Assembly (NCBI GenBank): GCA_002917075.1
Contig: NTMA01000039.1
Span: forward strand, 248,001-312,000
From: Hawksworthiomyces lignivorus
Lineage: Eukaryota; Ascomycota; Sordariomycetes; Ophiostomatales; Ophiostomataceae
DNA length: 64,000 nt
Direction of reading: 5' to 3'
Shown: piece by piece, positions 24,256 to 34,281 of the stretch
Position numbering within the stretch: position 1 is the first letter of the stretch
Layout of the letters: every line of letters begins with the position of its first letter
The notes under the pieces: model-generated
The model's input: only the letters and a program-made list of their open reading frames with translations
Database searches by the model: none
Told to the model about the DNA's origin: nothing
Position numbers and translations under genes: made by a program

Positions 24256-26016
24256 GAGAGAGCCAATCTATTCACCAATTCGGCTTGCCAATGCATTTGG
24301 CCAATTCGCCCTTCTCCGCCTCCAAGCACGAAAGCCAATTCGCCAACAGTCGTGCTTGTTGGGCAATGGCGTGGTCGGACAGAGACGGAGAGAGGCTGAT
24401 TATTACGTCTGTTCTCTCGTCTTACAGGGCGCAGACGAATCAGTACGGAGGCATGAGTAGTGACCAGCAGGGCGTGCGGTGAGAGGCCAGGCCAAGCACG
24501 AAATAATGAGGCAAATACAGTGCACACGCTATTGTTTCACTGTATAGATAAGATCTGACTCTCTGTTCCACACTGTGAGCATGAACCCCATAATATTTCC
24601 CTAGTGTCTTACTCGTACGTACGAGTACAATCAGGCAAAAGCTCAACAGATGATACAGCGCGTTCTCTAGCCGTAGGACTCCTTCTGGGGTAAATTATCC
24701 TGCAATAAGACACAAGTCCAAGGATAAGGAGAGGAGGTCCTAGGCTGTCTCGCAAATGCCCATGCTCGCTGCTGCTGCTCATGCCCGCTGCTCAGGAGAG
24801 CGGCCAAGATAGAGCAATAAAATGCAGGGATAGATTGCAGCACCCTTCTAGAACCCTTTGAATGACCCTCCTCCACCGCTGCGTCATGGAATCTGAATCC
24901 ATCTCGCTGATTTCAGTGGTTTTTTTCATTGTTTCTCATGGGGCCCTGTCCGGCTAACGTCTTTGTCTTTTCTTGGTCTTGCAACGCCTTCCATTGGCAC
25001 TAAAGCCTGGGATCACGAGCCCCTTTGAACACACGGCACAGCAGACCCCAGCGCTAAGCTCGAACACGTTTTAGCGTGGGGTGTCCACTCTCGGGCGCTC
25101 CATTCTCTAAATTTACGACATACATTGCCATGTTTTGTTGAGTATTGCTCGTATGTAGCTAGATATTGGTGCGCGTTCCCAGTACTGGATGCAGCGTATT
25201 ACGGCGGCGGTGCGACTAAATTACAGGCTCTCTCGCTTATACAGGTACACGCGGTTAATACCTGATTTCTTTCTACGGACTACATACGCCTGGGTACCTC
25301 CCATGATTGTCCACACACAGTCTCACACAGTGTCAGGCTTCGTATCGTGAATGGCCAGTCATGACCCTCCAGCCCCCCCAAGGCCAAGAGCCACCCCTTC
25401 TGACAAAACCCGCCTGTCAAATCCCGTCACTGCCGCTCGCCATCGCCCGGCAGCCTGCTATCATCGTCCACCGTTTTGCCCACTTATCGCCTCCTTTTGT
25501 TCTCCGCCGTCTAAGTAGAGCTGGTCGTCTGCCCGATTTGGTTCGTCTGGCTTTCTGGGTCTGGCTGGTCTGGCTCATCTGGGCTCGTCTGCTCGTCTGT
25601 TCGCCTGTTCGCCTGTTCACCAACTCCCCCAGTTTCCCCATCACGCGCTTCCCTATCTCAGTGACCTCCTACGACGTACCTTCTTATCCCATTTCCTCCT
25701 CTTCTCTTCTTTTTGCCTTTTGCCTTTCTCTTTTCTCTCTCTTCTTTTTCTTTTTGCTCAACTTGAGTCTCTTGTTGAACCTTCTCTCCTCTTCTTCCTC
25801 CGCTATCTTCATTTTCTTCCAAATCTCTTCCCCTCTCTTCCTTCCTCTTCTCTCTTGCTTTCTCAGCTTCTCAGCCCTCTCCCTTCTGCTCTGAGTCATT
25901 CGCTTGCGCTTGGAGGCAGCCTTATTACCATTTCCATCCACTCTCTGACGCCCCCTGCGCTGGTGCGCTTTCTCGCTGCACAGTCCTTCGATCGCCCCAT
26001 CTCCGAAGCACACACG

Positions 26017-26400
26017 GTACGTCATCTTCCATCTTCCTTCGTCTCGCACCGTGTCCCAGCATGATTCGGTCACGGCCGTTTTCTCTAAGCATACGCTTAG
26101 AGCTTCCACGCGCCCTTCCCATCACCACCACCCACACACCTTGCAGCCGTTGCCTCCACACTAGAGTATACCTCGAGCAAAAAGCATTACCTGCCCATTG
26201 CAGCACCCCCTTGCTCTTCTTTCGTCCCTCTCCCTCTTCTGCTCCCTCCCTACCTCTGTGACTAATTGGGGATGCTCTGCCGTCCCATCTAATACCTATT
26301 CTATTCGTACCGATACTATATGATCCTTGCCAAGCACTTCTCTCAGACCTCAACAGTTAATGGACTAACACGAGCCTCCGTCTGCTCTTTTCTCTTTCAG
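26017..26400 (+). other. Candidate 5'-leader intron of atg1
   Basis: The donor is GTACGT and the acceptor is preceded by a pyrimidine tract (CTCTTTTCTCTTTCAG). ACTAAC, close to the fungal branch consensus CTRAC, lies in between. Splicing would remove 384 nt, including an ATG at 26061 that opens a frame of 66 residues. Inferred from signals only. Confidence 0.4.
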
Positions 26401-26640
26401 GACAACCATCCCCCTCCCCCCAGCAACCTCTTCTGTGGGCTGGCCTCATTCTTCTTTCTTTCCTTTTCTCTCCCTTTTTCTTTCCGTCTCCGTCGACCAA
26501 CCTATCTACCTTTCCTCGAGCTTCTCAGCTTCTCCCCAGATCTCTCGCCATTCCTCCTCACGTCTCTACCTCCTCGCCTGCACAATCCTGACCCGGCCGG
26601 CAGCACCTCTCTTGTCACCACCGTCCATCTGCAGCTGGTC

Positions 26641-27250
26641 ATGCTATTGTGCACTTCCTCCTGACCCCGTCGTCTTCTCGTCTTCCGCTCCTAGACGCAC
26701 GAAACATTCAGAAGCAAGCATACGAACAAAACCCATTCTCCACCGCACGGCTCCACCACGGCTCAGAATAATATACCCACCCCGACCCTATGTATAACCC
26801 TGTCTCTGCATTGTAGCTTGTCTCTCGTTGCTGTCTGCCTGCTCTGCCCTGCAGAAGGAGAAAAGAGAGCTACCACAGAACGGAGTAGCCTATCGGAAGC
26901 TCGCCGCCTCATTCGTCGGTGCTTTTTCGACTCCCTCGTTTCTTCTCTTCTTCTTCTACTTCTTCTTTCGTTTCTTCCGTAGTTTTCTCTTCTTGTTCTT
27001 TTCTTCTCTTTCTCCATTTGATCGACATCTTGCTCGGTTTTTGCCCTCTCCTTCCATCATACTTCCATCAATACTACAAGCGCATCTGCAGAGCAGCACT
27101 ATTCGTCTTCTTAACGCCTAAGCATTACTCCCTTAGCTCCTCTGCCGTCAATATAAACCCTTGCCTCCCCATCGCCTTATCGCCTTATCTATCGCACCAA
27201 CGAACGTGTACATGACGGTCGCACCCGCTCGAGCTTCCACAAGCCTTTGA
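26641..27250 (+). promoter_or_regulatory. Three short upstream reading frames before atg1
   Basis: Between the candidate leader intron and the Atg1 start, three ATG codons open very short frames: 26641-26664 (7 residues), 26790-26816 (8 residues) and 27212-27250 (12 residues). All terminate before 27336. If the mature leader includes them, they would be expected to dampen scanning ribosomes and make Atg1 synthesis sensitive to initiation-factor status, for example under starvation. That regulatory role is inference. Confidence 0.4.
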
Positions 27251-27335
27251 GCCCAGCTGGGCACCTCCCCTTCTCTTCCTTTTGTCCTCTCCTTTTCGAT
27301 CCTTCAACAGGGAACAAAAAAGCAAGCAGAAAACC

Positions 27336-30300
27336 ATGTCTTCCAGTACTTCTCATCGGCGGAATCGCCTGGCGGAAGATGCTGTCGTTGGCCAATTTAT
27401 AATTGGTGGTGAGATCGGCAAGGGCAGCTTTGCTCAGGTCTTCATCGGCAAGCACAAGGTGAGCAGACCGTTGGGCCCTTTGTTGGCTTTGGACTCGCTG
27501 TCACAAATAATGTTTTCTTCGTTCCGACCGTCGCCTAACTTTCTGTCGCTAGGTCTCCGGTGCTGCCGTCGCTGTCAAGTCCGTCGAACTTGCTCGCCTG
27601 AACAAGAAGCTGAAAGAGAACCTCTATGGCGAGATCAAGATTCTCAAGACCCTTCGCCACCCGCATATTGTTGCCCTTCATGACTGCGTCGAGTCCACCA
27701 CGCACATCAACCTGGTTATGGAATACTGCGAACTGGGTGATCTCTCGATGTTCATCAAGAAGCGGGAAAAGCTCGTAACCAACCCTGCCACCCACGATAT
27801 GGCCCGCAAGTACCCCAGTGCGCCCAACTCGGGCCTAAATGAGGTCATCACCCGCCATTTCCTCAAGCAGCTCGCTAGTGCTCTGAAGTTCCTCCGCGAA
27901 GGTAACTTCGTCCACCGCGATGTCAAGCCCCAGAATCTGCTGCTCCTTCCGTCACCCGAGTATCGCGAGGCTCACAAGACCACCCGCCCTATCCTAACCG
28001 CCAGCCAGGACTCCCTCATACCCGTGGCCGGCCTTCCATCGCTGCCCATGCTGAAGCTGGCCGACTTCGGCTTCGCCCGCGTCCTTCCATCCACCACTCT
28101 GGCAGAGACCCTCTGCGGCTCTCCATTGTACATGGCACCTGAGATATTACGGTACGAACGGTACGACGCCAAGGCTGATTTGTGGTCTGTTGGCACCGTG
28201 CTCTACGAAATGGTGTGCGGTCGCCCACCCTTCCGGGCGAGCAACCATGTCGAGCTGCTGCGTAAGATCGAAGCGGCCGAGGACCTCATCCGGTTTCCTC
28301 GCGACTGCATCGTCAGCACCGAGATGAAGGGGCTCATCCGCGCTCTGTTAAAGCGTAACCCTGTAGAGCGTCTCAGCTTTGAGAACTTTTTCAACCACGA
28401 CGTTGTCACTGGCCCCATTCCCGGACTTGTCGAGGACGACATCCCACGGCCTGAACGTCTGCGCACATTAGAGGATGTTCCAGAACATCAACACCGCCGG
28501 CCTTCAAAGGATTTGAATCATGTTGCGCCGATTTCTTCGTCACCCTCAGCATCGCGATCCAATGAGGCTGTGCTACCTAGCACACCAACAAATACCACAG
28601 GAACAATAATAACGGCACGGAGACAATCATTTCGCCGCTACATTCCGGAGAATGCTGCCGGTGGTGTAGGAACTGCGGAAAACGAACGGGAGGCCGCCGG
28701 AAATGTAGCGTCGTCGCCTCGGGATCGGACCGGTCGAAGTGATAATGGCCAGCGGCCGAGCCAATCACCTAGACAGCACCAGGAGATCGCTGAAGGGTTG
28801 GGCATTCGTCGGCCAGGGACCCAACCATCCACCTCAGCCCCGACTCGACCTGCCACTTATGATGAACACAAGCGACAGCATCGGCTCTCCAATGCCTCGT
28901 TAAAACAGTATCAAGGTCAGGACCCACAACCGCAACAGCACCATTACTACTATCAGACCCTCCACGAAGATCCCTCTCCTACATCATCCCTTCGCAACGA
29001 GCTAACAGTTGATGATGGTGGTGACGTAACAGACTTGAAAAACAACAACCGTGGAAATGCTCTCACCGATGAACAGGAAAAGGTTGCCCAGGATATTGCC
29101 GATGCTCGCGAGTACGTCCTCATAGAAAAGAAGCACGTCGAGGTCAATGCCTTTGCCGACGAGATGGCGGCCAACCCGCGGATCACTGCTCAGTATCAGC
29201 AAGGCGCTGGAGGACCTCTTGCGTCACCGAAATCGGGACAGGCTATTACCCGCCGTGCAACGCAACAAGGAAACCCAACTTCGGCAACCGGTGCCGTGGC
29301 TCCTACACCCTCGCGCGCTATGCAGGTGGCCCAAGGAGTCGTTTCACGGCCGTATCACGGAAACGACCGCCCGTCGTCTCTCTCTGCAAGCCCCAACTCG
29401 ACAACGTCTTTCATTGCCAAAGCCATCCATGATGCCAGCTACCGTCTCCTGGGTGTAAAGAGCCCCGCGTCATTAATTGGCAAGGGCACGTCTCCACCGC
29501 AGCTATACAGCCCTTTCCCCGCGTATCCGACGCCGACTGCCGTGCCTGGAGCCACTGGTCTCCTCACTGACGGCCGGGCCGGGGGAGACAACGCCAGCGG
29601 GTCACACCTGTCCGATGGCGATGCGCGTGTGGCCCAATTGGTTGAAGACTATGCCACGCGCAGTGACGTTATTTTCGGCTTTGCTGAGGTGAAGTACAAG
29701 CAGCTGGTGCCGCTGGCGCCGTCAGCGGAGCACGACTTGAGCGGCATGCCTGTAGGAGACAAGATGACTCTCGGCGATGACGATGATGAGCTCACCATCG
29801 ATGCCGTTGTTGTCCTGTCTGAGGAGGCCCTCGTGCTGTACGTCAAGGCTCTATCCTTATTGGCCAAGTCCATGGACATTGCCAGCATGTGGTGGAAAAG
29901 CAAGATGCGTGGTGACGCTTCAGGCAGTGGAAGTGGGACTCATCCTATGAATGTGCGCGAATCGCCGCTCGGCCAGAGAATCAACGCAGCCGTTCAGTGG
30001 ATCCGGTCCCGCTTCAATGAAGTGCTGGAAAAGGCAAATTTTGCCCGCGAGCGCTTGATCGAAGCGCAGAGGCGCCTGCCAGAAGACCACCCAAGCCACC
30101 CTAGCAACCACTGCCGGGAAGACGGCAGCGCAGCGGCAACTGCAGGATCGAGTACGGAAGGCGTCTTTCTCAGCGCTGGCGTCAGCGCAGAAAAGCTCAT
30201 GTACGACCGCGCTGTTGAGATGAGCCGCGCCGCGGCAATCGGCGAGATCTCTAATGACGATCTTGCCGGCTGCGAGCTGTCCTATATCACAGCTATCTGC

Positions 30301-30655
30301 ATGCTGGAGGCAGTGCTTGATACAGACGAGGGTCTTCCCCGCCGGAGGTCGTCCTCCAAGGATGAGAAGGCCGCGCGCGACGACGATGCCAGCGACATCA
30401 ACACCGAGGACCAAAAAACGGTCGAGTTCAGTACGTGCTTGCTATACTAATCTCCCATTCCCTTTCCTCTTCAGATTCTGGTCAACAGCGTTGCTAACAT
30501 TGTCAGTGATTACTATGATCAAAGCCCGACTGACAGCAGTCCGCAAGAAGGCACAACTCATCTCAAGCCACTCGCGGGCAACTCAGCAGCAGAGCCTTGT
30601 TCGACGACGCAGCGGCGATGTGACGCCGCGCAGCGTCCCGTCACATGCGTCATAA
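27336..30655 (+). CDS. atg1: Serine/threonine kinase Atg1, autophagy initiator
   Basis: Predicted exons are 27336-27458, 27553-30430 and 30507-30655, giving 1049 residues. Atg1 heads the autophagy-initiation complex with Atg13 and Atg17 at the phagophore assembly site, and also acts in Cvt-type transport. The N-terminal kinase domain has the glycine loop GKGSF (28-32), lysine K50 in VAVKSVE, the catalytic loop HRDVKPQN with D164, DFG at 212-214 and APE at 236-238. It also carries the fungal insert between the HRD and DFG motifs. A long Gln/Ser/Pro-rich linker follows. It contains YVLI at 562-565, which fits the Atg8-interacting motif and lies in the conserved EYVLIEKK context. The C-terminal third (from about 740) is the tandem MIT/EAT region that binds Atg13, ending in a basic tail encoded by exon 3. 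The start was chosen by the AAAACC context before the ATG and by alignment of the kinase N-terminus. Confidence 0.96.
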
Positions 30656-31739
30656 GCAGCGACTGCGGCCTGCGCATTCCGGACAGTCTATTGGACAGTC
30701 TTTAAAAATCATTTCCATTTTCCCCTCAAAGATGGTATTCATGAAACCTAAAAAGCTCAAAAAACAAGCAGTGTTTTGGATGCATGCCCCACGGCTTCTG
30801 ATGTGGACGACTACTGGCTAGTACTTTGTGTCATTTACTGGAGTTTTGTTTTTTTCTTGTTTTTGCTACATTTTTCTTCGCTTCGACATTGTTTTGCTTT
30901 ACGGGTTCCATTTCTTTTTCTATTTTTCACTTTTTTTCCCCCTGGTTGTCTTATCATTGCTATCAAAGAGGGATGACACAGATACGCCAGGCGCTTTGCT
31001 GATCATGAAGACATGAATTGCAATTGGCCTCCCTTGGTTGAGATTCATATGAGTTCTCTCTCTGGGTGCTCCGTAAAGGACACCTTCAACGGAGTTGGAG
31101 ACGCTGTGTTTTTGGGAAGAAGTAACGCTCAACTCAAACGCAGTGGAAATTTTGCTCATATTATATACGATACGCGTGTTACGTTCTAACGTTCTAACGG
31201 ATTGCAAAGGGGATGGTTGGAGTCCGGGACCATGATACAAGAGGAACAACGAAGAGGCGAGAAGGGCGTTTGTCCATAGATACTTGTTGATCCCACATTC
31301 TGCGACCCTCTTCTTTATTAGATTTCAAACCTCGACACCTAATACTTGTCTCGTTTGATTTGCTTCATCTCCTCTCTTGTTTTCTCTTCCTTGTTTTATA
31401 CCTTTTCTCCGACGCAGGAGGCTACGTGTTTGCTTATACTTCGTTCAGTGTATTTGGTCAGCATTGGGGGCATACCGGAAGGGGTTTCTTCGTGTGGATA
31501 TCTTGGGTCTATCTGGCTGGCGTATGTAGGAGCGCGAGGAGCGCAAAGATTGGCAAATACAAATTGTGAACGCCAGCAAGAGGCATATCTTTACAGTTTT
31601 CCCAAGAATATATCTGCATGATGACTTGTGTCTAGACAAGCCGAAATCCGAGGTAAAACAAGAGACATGTTAAGTCGTGTAAAATATGCTGCTCTCGACC
31701 CAAAGCCCATTAACCTAAAGACATTAACTACTGTAGTGG
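30656..31739. other. Convergent intergenic region
   Basis: The sequence between the atg1 stop and the stop of the zeta-fold kinase gene is AT-richer, with T-rich stretches near 30820-30960 suited to 3' untranslated regions. I see no coding potential. Confidence 0.5.
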
Positions 31740-32936
31740 CTAGTCCCAGTCGCTTTGCAGGTGGCTCAGCAATGCGTCTGGATCCAGCGGATACAGCTCT
31801 GCCAGGGAACTGCCACGGCCATTGCCCTCTTTCTCACCGGTCGTCATCGCCTCGTTGTACTCTGCTGCCAGCGCTTCCAGCTCTGCCGCCCGCTCCGGGT
31901 GCTGACTACGCAGCCGCACCACGTCCGAGGCAAACAGCTCTGCTTCTGCAGCAACGGCGGGGCCTGTGCGAGCGCGCTCGGCTGCCAGCGCCTGGCCGAC
32001 GTCTGGCGGCGCCGTCTGCCACTGCCGCTTGCCCTGCACGCCATAATAGTTTGCGTACGCGACGCGGTTCCCGCGCCGCAGGATGAGCACGGCGTCCGCC
32101 AGGGGCTCGTCTGCAGCAGTGGCACCGCCGTCGATCATGTCCGCCAGCTGGGCCAGACCGGCGTAGCTCTCGTCGTGGATGGGGCGCGGGGTGAGCCGGA
32201 CGGGGAGTTTTGGCTTCTGAGGCGGCACAGCAGCGGCGTCGGCGTCGGAGACGCCTGCCGTCGCTGCTGCTGCCGTGTCTGTCGATTCGGCCGGCTTTGG
32301 CGCCGCTTCTTCTGCCGCCTTGGCGTCGAGGTACCGGGCCAGCAGCCCCAGCCGCGACTGCGCGGCGTGCACGGCCATGAGCACCAGGCACACGCGGTAG
32401 CCGGCGCGGCGGAAGATGCCGGCCATCTCGACGACGTCCTGGGGGTAGCGGCTGGCAGACTCGACCAGGGTTGGCAGGGGCCGCGGGCCGCCTCCACCTG
32501 CGGCCGCTGCAGCGCACGCCCGCGCCAGCCACCGCCGCGCGTCGCGGCCCGTCGCCGCTGATGCCAGCCCCGGCGGCCCGCGCCCGGCAGCGGCGTCAGC
32601 CACCAGGCCCGCGTAGGCCGGGTGGTACGGCTTGTGGGTGTCAGCAACGAGGTGGCACGGCCGCAGGGCCTCTCCGCCGCCGCCGCCGCCGCTACTGTCG
32701 GCGGCTGCGAGACGCTCGAGGGCCTGGGCCAGCGCCGGCGCCGTGTGGGATTTGCCCGCGCCGGTCTGGCCGGCTAGTATGAGACATACGGGGCGAGAAG
32801 ACGAGCCGCTTGTGGAAGGCGCAGGGCCGGAGTCTGCGGCGCCCGCCTGCAGGCCGAATTCAGCAGGGCGGATCAGCCGCTCAAAGATGGCGGCGTTCTC
32901 CTCGTCGGAGAGGAAGTAGTCGCTTGGCTTCGGCAT
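31740..32936 (-). CDS. Zeta-toxin-fold P-loop kinase, intronless
   Basis: A single exon encodes 398 residues. The Walker A motif GQTGAGKS lies at 56-63. A D99-containing segment, VADTHKPYHPAY, follows at the spacing where bacterial zeta toxins place their DxxRxxHP substrate-binding stretch. The core then continues with an ESASRYPQDVVEMAGIF segment and a hydrophobic strand (VCLVLMAVHAA), as in zeta/PezT proteins. Bacterial members phosphorylate UDP-N-acetylglucosamine. Fungal zeta-domain proteins are widespread and their substrate is not known to me, so no toxic role is claimed here. The coding sequence is very GC-rich, with Ala- and Gly-rich insertions (an 80-90 Gly loop and a 210-240 Ala-rich linker). 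No antitoxin-like partner is visible nearby. The family call is good; function is open. Confidence 0.78.
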   Translation of the reverse strand: MPKPSDYFLSDEENAAIFERLIRPAEFGLQAGAADSGPAPSTSGSSSRPVCLILAGQTGAGKSHTAPALAQALERLAAADSSGGGGGGEALRPCHLVADTHKPYHPAYAGLVADAAAGRGPPGLASAATGRDARRWLARACAAAAAGGGGPRPLPTLVESASRYPQDVVEMAGIFRRAGYRVCLVLMAVHAAQSRLGLLARYLDAKAAEEAAPKPAESTDTAAAATAGVSDADAAAVPPQKPKLPVRLTPRPIHDESYAGLAQLADMIDGGATAADEPLADAVLILRRGNRVAYANYYGVQGKRQWQTAPPDVGQALAAERARTGPAVAAEAELFASDVVRLRSQHPERAAELEALAAEYNEAMTTGEKEGNGRGSSLAELYPLDPDALLSHLQSDWD

Positions 32937-34281
32937 GGCCCTTTTTTTTTGGCTTTTCGCCCCGTGCCTGTGCAGCAGACGTGGCGCACTCTCGTCTCCC
33001 TTCAGAGGTCTCTAAGGTGGTAGTCTAGGAAATGTTCGTCTTCGAGCGTCTAGCTTGTAAACTATCCTAACACCAGAGAAGCCAAAGAAGCCAAGAAGCC
33101 AAATCACCCAAAGACTGCGGCCTGGATAAAGCGGCACATAGAACCCACAAACCGGGCATACGACACTTGACAGCAATGTCTCAGGAGCCGTCCAGCTGAC
33201 TACATACTATATCAATGCCCCGCGAGTCTCAGCATTTGCACAGAAAATAGGATTTTGCTCTTTTTACGCCACTTTTACTTGGCTATCGCCAATTTGCCCA
33301 GCAAAGTGTCTAAATTCTTGCGTCTCTCGAACTACTGCTGTTGGTATCCCTCACCCTTCAGACGAAGGCAGCACTCTCTATTCAGTCCTTTTGCATTACT
33401 TCCGCAATTGACACTGACAAATTGAAAATAGAATGATATAGAATGATATTAATATTTTACTATGATGCATCTAACGCTCAATTCAGTCCGTCTAGCAAAT
33501 GCGTACGCTATCAATCACTGTCGGAAATGCAATGTTTGGTCCGTCTTACATATCTCCCCTGGCTGCGCATCAAGTCTCCTTTGGTTGACCTCTCGACAAC
33601 CTATTAGTTTTGTGCTTCAGGCATCAACTCCGAGACACAACTCCTTTTTGATGTCTTTCTAGATGTAGAAAAAAGAGCTGAGCCACGCTCTCTGTATTGT
33701 GGTTGGAGAAAAAAGTGTGGGATGGGAGAGCGGGATTGGATGCGACGTGCGCGGGATGGTGTGAAGCCACGAGCTTTGTGGGTCGCATTCTGAATAGCTT
33801 CCCTTTCATTCTCATCCCACCTTTTACGTCCCATCGTCTGGTTGGCTCCCTTTCGTTGACGTCGACATGTGGAAAGCAGAGATGTCCGGCAGCCCGTGAT
33901 TTGTCGTCTAAGCCTCGCAAACCAGGCCATGAAATGTCTCAGTTGCTTGCCAATTCTGCAGGTTTGCCCACGAATTCATCACCGTTTTTTATTTATTTTT
34001 GGGTGCTTTCACATGCGAGAATCGCTCCAGAAAAGCCAAGAGAGGAAAGATGAACGGTGCAGCTAGCCAAGAAAATAAAAACAAAGAAAGGAGAAAAGAA
34101 AGGCTCGCCTGATTCTGCCTCGCCTCTGTCTTTGCCTCCTTTTTCGAGCTTCTCCGTGTCTGCATGTCTCGGAGGCTCGCTCGGTGGACATTCATTTTCA
34201 AAAACTCCCTTGGTGGTGGCTGCGTAGGTGTGAATATAGTAAAAATGAAGCAGATGGAAGTCGCAGGTACATCCTGGATGA
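32937..34281. other. Intergenic region upstream of the zeta-fold kinase gene
   Basis: This holds the promoter of the zeta-fold kinase gene on the left and the 3' end region of the phosphatase gene on the right. A short GAAGCCAA-type repetition occurs near 33070-33104. No coding region is recognised. Confidence 0.45.

Larger units (their letters stand above)
20987..25300. other. 4.3-kb gene-free region
   Basis: No frame on either strand resembles a known protein. Several simple repeats occur: GACAAAAGCA-type copies near 21798-21830, a CATATG cluster at 22451-22486, GTTGATGC copies near 22787-22808 and a GACAG run at 24226-24255. The composition is ordinary non-coding, and I see no terminal inverted repeats or transposase traces. 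Confidence 0.45.
25301..27335 (+). promoter_or_regulatory. CT-rich upstream region and probable long leader of atg1
   Basis: About 2 kb ahead of the Atg1 start is strongly C/T-rich on the sense strand, notably 25680-25890 and 26900-27060. It encodes nothing recognisable. A credible leader intron runs from GTACGT at 26017 to TTTCAG at 26400, with an ACTAAC branch-like site about 35 nt upstream of the acceptor. Downstream of it are three short upstream frames, listed separately. The transcription start cannot be placed. Confidence 0.45.

Noticed and set aside
25307..25894. 195-codon frame upstream of atg1
   Set aside because: It is Ser/Leu/Phe-rich low-complexity sequence arising from CT-rich DNA, with no ATG in good context and no recognisable motif.
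31740..32936. Toxin-antitoxin system around the zeta-fold gene
   Set aside because: No short antitoxin-like frame lies beside it, neighbours are ordinary fungal genes, and zeta domains are common in fungi without such partners.
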